DNA of 36,244 nucleotides from Sulfurospirillum sp. Its GTDB lineage: Bacteria > Campylobacterota > Campylobacteria > Campylobacterales > QNZT01. The notes beneath the pieces are model-generated. The model did no database searches. It had not been told where the DNA came from and saw only the letters and a program-made list of their open reading frames with translations. The translations under genes and the position numbers were made by a program. How positions within the stretch are numbered: position 1 is the first letter of the stretch; every line of letters begins with the position of its first letter. Location: assembly GCA_003978405.1 (NCBI GenBank), contig QNZU01000071.1, positions 1 through 36,244 of the forward strand, read 5' to 3'. This document shows positions 31,967-36,244 of the stretch, in pieces.

Positions 31967-32704
31967 ATGAATTTTATCATCTTTACTGATCTTGACGGAA
32001 CACTTTTAAATCACGATGACTACTCTTTTAGTGATGCTTTGCCACTGATAGAAAAGATCAAAGCTAGAAATATTCCACTTATATTTACAACTTCCAAAAC
32101 AAAAAAAGAGTGTGAAATACTACAAAACAAAATGGATATAGATATGCCTTTTATAGTAGAAAACGGTGCGGCTGTCTATGGAATGGGAGATGTTGATATT
32201 TTGGGAGTTAGGGTTGGTTTGATTAGAGAATTTTTGGAGCCTCATAAAGATAGGTACCACATCAGAGCATTTTATGATATGAGTGTAGAAGAGATTATGA
32301 AGCAGACCGGATTTGATAAGGAAAATGCAACCCTAGCAAAAGATAGAGAGTTTTCTCAACCCTTTTTGATTGAAGATGAGAGTGAGCTTGAAGAGTTTAG
32401 ACTATTGGCAAAAAAGAGTGGATTTAAGATACTAAAGGGAGGCAGGTTTTATCATCTTGTATCTCAAGATCAGGATAAGGGCAGGGCAGTCTTAAGAGTC
32501 TTAAATAAGATAGGAAAAGGTAAAAAATCTATCGCACTTGGTGATAACTATAATGATCTTGATATGTTAAAAGTTGTAGATATTCCTATATTGGTACCAT
32601 ATAAAAAAGATAGCTTTATAGATGCTAAACTGCCAAATATGATAAAAGCTCCATATACCGGTGCAAAGGGGTGGGCTAAGGCTTTGGGAGAGATCATTGG
32701 ATAA
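31967..32704 (+). CDS. glucosyl-3-phosphoglycerate phosphatase (MPGP-type HAD)
   Basis: The 245-residue HAD enzyme of the Cof/mannosyl-3-phosphoglycerate phosphatase family has catalytic DLDGTLL (8-14), TTSKTKKE for motif II, FIVENGAAVYG (51-61), GGRFYHLVSQDQDKGRAVLR with the cap-core junction, and ALGDNYNDLDML for motif IV. Family members remove the phosphate from mannosyl- or glucosyl-3-phosphoglycerate. The neighbouring synthase and GH13_18 phosphorylase point to the glucosyl form, but the sequence alone cannot exclude mannosyl. It starts immediately after the pgi stop and overlaps the kinase gene by eight bases. Confidence 0.85.
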   Translation: MNFIIFTDLDGTLLNHDDYSFSDALPLIEKIKARNIPLIFTTSKTKKECEILQNKMDIDMPFIVENGAAVYGMGDVDILGVRVGLIREFLEPHKDRYHIRAFYDMSVEEIMKQTGFDKENATLAKDREFSQPFLIEDESELEEFRLLAKKSGFKILKGGRFYHLVSQDQDKGRAVLRVLNKIGKGKKSIALGDNYNDLDMLKVVDIPILVPYKKDSFIDAKLPNMIKAPYTGAKGWAKALGEIIG

Positions 32705-33932
32705 AAAACAACTACTTAAAGAGCTTTACAGAGTCGGTGTTGAGGCTGTAATGCCCAAAAATTTTATACCTTTAAATATCTCTTTGGAAGATAATATTTT
32801 AAAAATAGCCAATTTAAATTACAACCTTGAAGAGTATGAAAATATCTATGTGATAGGAAGCGGAAAAGCCTCTATAGATATGGCTTTGGAATTAAAAGAG
32901 ATATTAAAAGATAGAGTTAAAAAGTATCTTGTAGTTTCAAATTATCAAAAGAGTGTTGAGGGTATCAAAATCATTCAAAGCTCACACCCAATCATTAGCC
33001 AAAAGAGTATCAAAGCAGCCGAAGATATTATAGATGAGTTTACTATGATGAGTGAGAGAGATTTGTCTATCTATCTGCTCTCTGGTGGAACATCTGCTTT
33101 GATTGAAAAACCGGTTGATGGAGTTAGTTTGGATGAGCTTAGTGAGCTTGGAAAGATGCTTTTAGAATCTGGTATGGATATCTCAAAGATGAATGTTATT
33201 AGAAAATCACTCTCCAAAATTAAAGGTGGCGGATTACTTGAGTATGCCAAATGTGACGGAGTAGTCTTGGTTTTGAGTGATGTGATAGGAGATGATCTTG
33301 ATACAATCGGTTCGGCTCCTCTTTTTGCCAAGCCAAATGATATTTCAGCCATCAAGATTTTAAAGGAGTTTCATCTTTGGGATAGGGTTACTGATGGCAT
33401 AAAGGAGGCTCTTTTAAAAGATAATCCCAAAAATCCAAAGAGAAGTTTTCCTCACATCATCATGGCTTCAAATTCTCATGCTTTGCAGATGATAGACAGA
33501 TATGCCAAAGAGTTGAATATCAACTCAAAAATTGTTACAAACTCACTAAATGGTGATGTTAAAGATGTAGCAAAGAAGATAACAAAGAGTGTGAGTGACT
33601 TGGAATATGATCTGCTTCTTTTTGGAGGAGAGAGCACAGTTAAAGTAGCAGGTGTAGGTAAAGGTGGAAGAAATCAGGAGCTTTGTCTTTGGGTTTTGAA
33701 GCAGATGAGAGAAGATTTGAATTTTTATTTTTTGTCTGCCGGAAGTGACGGAATAGATGGAAACAGTGATGCAGCCGGTGGGGTTGTGGGGATTGATGAT
33801 CTTGATGAGAGCATAGATGAATATCTAAAAAACAACGACTCATATCACTATCTTTTAAAACATAACTCTTTGGTAAAAACAGGTGATAGCGGAACCAATG
33901 TGATGGACATAATGATAGCTTTAAAGGAGTAA
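32697..33932 (+). CDS. glycerate kinase (GckA/DUF4147 type)
   Basis: The enzyme (411 residues from TTG 32697) belongs to the GckA/MOFRL family that phosphorylates D-glycerate, usually to 2-phosphoglycerate. Motifs: VIGSGKASIDMA (52-63), SSHPIIS, YLLSGGTSALIEKP, KMNVIRKSLSKIKGGGL, LVLSDVIGDDLDTIGSAP and the MOFRL segment GKGGRNQELCLW, ending in TGDSGTNVMDIMI. The TTG start is chosen because GGGAG lies six bases upstream; an earlier in-frame start at 32661 would sit inside the phosphatase without a site. Here it would recover glycerate released from glucosylglycerate. Confidence 0.88.
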   Translation: MDKKQLLKELYRVGVEAVMPKNFIPLNISLEDNILKIANLNYNLEEYENIYVIGSGKASIDMALELKEILKDRVKKYLVVSNYQKSVEGIKIIQSSHPIISQKSIKAAEDIIDEFTMMSERDLSIYLLSGGTSALIEKPVDGVSLDELSELGKMLLESGMDISKMNVIRKSLSKIKGGGLLEYAKCDGVVLVLSDVIGDDLDTIGSAPLFAKPNDISAIKILKEFHLWDRVTDGIKEALLKDNPKNPKRSFPHIIMASNSHALQMIDRYAKELNINSKIVTNSLNGDVKDVAKKITKSVSDLEYDLLLFGGESTVKVAGVGKGGRNQELCLWVLKQMREDLNFYFLSAGSDGIDGNSDAAGGVVGIDDLDESIDEYLKNNDSYHYLLKHNSLVKTGDSGTNVMDIMIALKE

Positions 33933-33934
33933 AT

Positions 33935-35143
33935 ATGTCAGATTTTTTTCAAAATGGAGTGATTACAACTATACCAAGATTAGGGAATAGATCGCTTGAA
34001 GATATGGAGAGTGAACTTGATAAACTCTCAAAAAGAAGAAATATGGTTTTAATTTTACCGGCACTTTATAGTGAGTTTGAAACACCTGCTATGCACAATA
34101 TTATAGAGGAATTAAAACATATTAAATATCTTTATAAGATAGTTTTGGGACTTGATGGGGCAAACAAAGAGCAGTTTGAAGAGGTGAAGCAGATCATGTC
34201 AGTTTTGCCGACTCCTGTTGATGTGATTTGGAATGATGGTCCAAGAGTTATGGAGCTTAAAAAAGAGCTTGATGAAGCTGGTTTTCAAAGCACAGATGTG
34301 AAGGGAAAAGGGTTGAATGTTTGGATGATGATTGGCTATGTGTTATCTGATTCGAATGCTTATGCGATAGCACTTCATGATTGTGATATTGTAAACTACA
34401 CAAGAGAGATACCAGCACGACTGTTTTATCCGATAGTCCACCCTGCATTTGACTTTGAGTTTAATAAAGGTTACTACTCAAGAGTTACCGATAAACTTCA
34501 TGGAAGAGCTACAAGGCTCTTTTATACACCACTTCTAAAATCTATAGAGAGGGTTTTTGGTAAGAGTAGATATCTTGATTATATGTCATCTTTTAGGTAT
34601 GCACTCTCAGGTGAGTTTGCCTTTATCAGATCACTTGCTCGTGGTATTAGAATCTCTCCAACTTGGGGACTAGAAGTCTCTACACTTTCAGAAATCTACA
34701 ACAACACCTCAAAAAAGAGGATTTGCCAGAGTGAGATTATGGAGAGTTATGAGCATAAACATCAAGAGATGGGAGAAAACAGCAACAGTGGTGTATCAAA
34801 GATGGCAAAAGAGATAGCAGAAACTATCTTTAGGATCATGTCGCAGTCTGGAGTTAGTTTTGGAAGTGCCAAATTTAATGCACTTTTGACCACTTACTAT
34901 GAGGAGTCAAGAAGAGCTATTGAGCAGTATTCAGCCGTCTCAGAGGTAAATGGTTTAAAATACTCAAGAAAGAGTGAGATAGAGGCGATCAGAGGTTTTG
35001 TTGATGCTCTAAGAGAGGCAAATGAAGAGTTTAACAAAGATCCTATGGGTGTCCCTTCACTTGCTGCTTGGACAAATGTCAGAAGTGTTTTGCCAAGTTT
35101 CACATACTACTACAACAAGGCGGTAAGGTTGGATAACAGATGA
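33935..35143 (+). CDS. gpgS: glucosyl-3-phosphoglycerate synthase-like glycosyltransferase
   Basis: The 402-residue GT-A glycosyltransferase (GpgS type, GT81-like) transfers glucose from a nucleotide sugar to 3-phosphoglycerate. Motifs seen: VLILPALYSEFETPAMHNII (38-57) for nucleotide sugar, LGLDGANKEQ, KGKGLNVWMM, the metal-binding IALHDCDIVNYTREIPARLF (DxD), FNKGYYSRVTDKLHGRATRL, and AFIRSLARGIRISPTWGLEVSTL. These resemble the cyanobacterial and Persephonella GpgS group, not the longer mannosyl form. A one-step glucosylglycerate synthase is the alternative; the phosphatase next door favours the two-step route. AAAGGAG precedes the ATG, and the stop overlaps the next start (ATGA). Confidence 0.83.
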   Translation: MSDFFQNGVITTIPRLGNRSLEDMESELDKLSKRRNMVLILPALYSEFETPAMHNIIEELKHIKYLYKIVLGLDGANKEQFEEVKQIMSVLPTPVDVIWNDGPRVMELKKELDEAGFQSTDVKGKGLNVWMMIGYVLSDSNAYAIALHDCDIVNYTREIPARLFYPIVHPAFDFEFNKGYYSRVTDKLHGRATRLFYTPLLKSIERVFGKSRYLDYMSSFRYALSGEFAFIRSLARGIRISPTWGLEVSTLSEIYNNTSKKRICQSEIMESYEHKHQEMGENSNSGVSKMAKEIAETIFRIMSQSGVSFGSAKFNALLTTYYEESRRAIEQYSAVSEVNGLKYSRKSEIEAIRGFVDALREANEEFNKDPMGVPSLAAWTNVRSVLPSFTYYYNKAVRLDNR

Positions 35144-36244
35144 GTTGTGATTTAAGTTACAAACAAAAGACTATTTTTGAGAGGTTGCTTTGTCTATATA
35201 GTAAAGATGAAGCTTTAAAGGCTGAGAAAGAGATTAGTGAACTTATAGAAAAATATAAGAGCAAAATCGACTCAAAGCCCTACAAAATGAGTCAAAAGGA
35301 TGTGATCTTGATTACTTACGGAGATCAGGTCGTCACTGCTGATGAGCCACCTCTTCAAACCCTAGATCGATTCTTGCAAAGATATCTAAAAGAGATAATA
35401 AATACAGTCCATATCCTTCCATTTTATCCATACTCCTCTGATGATGGTTTTTCTGTGATTGATTATAAGGATGTATCTCCAAGAATGGGCTCGTGGGATG
35501 ATATAGAAATACTCTCAAAAAATTTTAGATTGATGTTTGATGGGGTAATAAACCATATATCTCAGTATTCATATTGGTTTAAGGCATATTTGCAAAATGA
35601 TCCAAATTTCAAAGATTTTTTTATAGAGCTTGATCCTAAAGTTGATCTCTCAAAGGTTGTCAGACCAAGGGCATTGCCACTAATTCATGAGTATAAAGAT
35701 AAGGATGAAAAAAGCAGATATATTTGGACCACATTTTCAAAAGATCAAGTTGATCTAAACTATGCAAACTATAAGGTGATGGTGGCAATCCTTGATGTGC
35801 TTTTGTTTTATGTGCAAAAGGGAGCCAAATTGATTAGACTTGATGCAATAGCTTTTTTGTGGAAAGAGATAGGAAGTAACTGCATACATCTTTCTCAAAC
35901 TCACGAAGCGATACAGCTTATGAGAGATGTGATACATAAAATTGCACCAGAAGTTGTTATGATAACTGAGACTAATGTTCCGCACAAAGAGAATATATCC
36001 TACTTTGGAAGTGGTGATGATGAGGCACAGATGGTCTATAACTTTGCTCTCCCGCCACTTGCAGCTCACACTCTTTTAAGCTCTGATACTTCAAAACTAA
36101 AATCTTGGGTGGATAGCTTGACTCTTCCAAGTGACAATGTCTGCTTTTTTAACTTTATAGCCAGTCATGATGGTTGTGGTCTTAGACCAGTTAGCGATAT
36201 CCTTGAGCCAAAGGAGATTAAAAGAGTAATCGATTTTGTAGAGG
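35140..36244 (+). CDS. GH13_18 sucrose/glucosylglycerate phosphorylase (3' end missing)
   Basis: The frame is open from ATG 35140 to the window end (368 codons seen; the family is about 480-580 residues). The N-terminal helix (1-40) is followed by the alpha-amylase barrel: HILPFYPYSSDDGFSVIDY (89-107), DGVINHISQYSYWF, KLIRLDAIAFLWKEIG with the catalytic Asp, MITETNVPHKENISYFG with the acid/base Glu, and FIASHDGCGLRP. GH13_18 enzymes split sucrose, sucrose 6-phosphate, glucosylglycerol or glucosylglycerate with phosphate. Coupling to gpgS and a glycerate kinase favours glucosylglycerate phosphorylase, giving glucose 1-phosphate and glycerate. The acceptor loop lies partly outside the window, so the exact substrate is open. 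Confidence 0.87.
   Translation, partial: MSCDLSYKQKTIFERLLCLYSKDEALKAEKEISELIEKYKSKIDSKPYKMSQKDVILITYGDQVVTADEPPLQTLDRFLQRYLKEIINTVHILPFYPYSSDDGFSVIDYKDVSPRMGSWDDIEILSKNFRLMFDGVINHISQYSYWFKAYLQNDPNFKDFFIELDPKVDLSKVVRPRALPLIHEYKDKDEKSRYIWTTFSKDQVDLNYANYKVMVAILDVLLFYVQKGAKLIRLDAIAFLWKEIGSNCIHLSQTHEAIQLMRDVIHKIAPEVVMITETNVPHKENISYFGSGDDEAQMVYNFALPPLAAHTLLSSDTSKLKSWVDSLTLPSDNVCFFNFIASHDGCGLRPVSDILEPKEIKRVIDFVE

Larger units (their letters stand above)
5484..32599. repeat. dispersed palindrome GGTACC / TGGTACCA (23 copies)
   Basis: Copies of GGTACC start at 5485, 5845, 6828, 7323, 8527, 9648, 14195, 14662, 16525, 17614, 18622, 22070, 22572, 25427, 25956, 26024, 27390, 27917, 29784, 29977, 30914, 32253 and 32593. 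Seventeen of these extend to TGGTACCA; the exceptions are 14662, 18622, 25956, 29784, 29977 and 32253. All lie inside genes, on either gene orientation and in all three codon phases (Gly-Thr, Val-Pro, Trp-Tyr or Arg-Tyr readings), so protein sequence does not explain them. At about 34% G+C, roughly three GGTACC and fewer than one TGGTACCA would be expected by chance. Confidence 0.8.

Noticed and set aside
32661..32696. Upstream in-frame start for the glycerate kinase
   Set aside because: It would place 36 extra bases inside the phosphatase with no Shine-Dalgarno; the TTG at 32697 has GGGAG at ideal spacing.
1..36244. tRNA genes, CRISPR arrays, insertion sequences or prophage remnants
   Set aside because: Reading both strands I found no cloverleaf with a T-loop, no spaced direct repeats, no transposase or integrase motifs, and no abrupt change in composition.

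Overview
The window comes from a Campylobacterota (Epsilonproteobacteria) chromosome. The strongest markers are HobA, the DnaA-binding initiation factor of this phylum, in the order lysC-hobA-holB-folP, a long form of FolP, and a DprA that lacks the N-terminal SAM domain. The DNA is AT-rich (I estimate about one third G+C) and almost entirely coding. Genes overlap by ATGA-type junctions, and GTG and TTG starts are common. I see no tRNA, rRNA, insertion sequence, prophage or CRISPR array. The genes look like vertically inherited core plus some niche functions. A free-living chemolithotroph of the Sulfurimonas/Sulfurovum kind is my guess for the genus level, not something the sequence proves.

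Layout. 1-1839: a dihydroorotase-like protein that has lost its metal ligands and a stand-alone receiver domain with Glu at the phosphoacceptor site. 1889-3262 (minus): an exported wall-associated protein built of four repeated modules plus a peptidoglycan-binding domain. 3625-8280: ilvC, minD, minE, a divergent polysaccharide deacetylase, dprA, ruvX and a membrane methyltransferase, read as one tightly packed unit. 8275-11590 (minus): hemW, tatB, tatC, queA. 11640-16246: rppH, lysC, hobA, holB, folP, then a Sel1-repeat protein. 16291-21000 (minus): a class II aldolase-like protein, a PpiD-type chaperone, ftsA, ftsZ. 21050-22262: rsmH and an FtsL-like protein. 22225-25677 (minus): serC, serA, a NosL-related protein and a TauE/SafE-type membrane protein. 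25718-29132 (minus): a NosL protein, a small lipoprotein with an ATT start, an FtsX-type permease, its ATPase, and a cysteine-bearing membrane protein. 29243-36244: a lipoprotein, dapE, pgi, then a glucosylglycerate cluster (phosphatase, glycerate kinase, glucosyl-3-phosphoglycerate synthase, GH13_18 phosphorylase) cut by the window end.

How the parts work together. Division functions cluster (minDE; ftsA/ftsZ; rsmH/ftsL). The pgi-to-phosphorylase block could make glucosylglycerate, a compatible solute, and also recover it: synthase and phosphatase build it, phosphorylase splits it to glucose 1-phosphate and glycerate, glycerate kinase returns glycerate to glycolysis, and Pgi links the hexose phosphates.

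The two most unusual signals are (1) 23 copies of the palindrome GGTACC, 17 of them inside TGGTACCA, spread through genes in all reading phases where about three would be expected, while single-mismatch forms are at roughly chance level; and (2) the five-gene NosL/ABC-transporter/lipoprotein/Cys-membrane-protein operon at 25718-29132, which looks like an uncharacterised metal or thiol handling system at the envelope and contains a gene easily missed because it lacks an ATG, GTG or TTG start.
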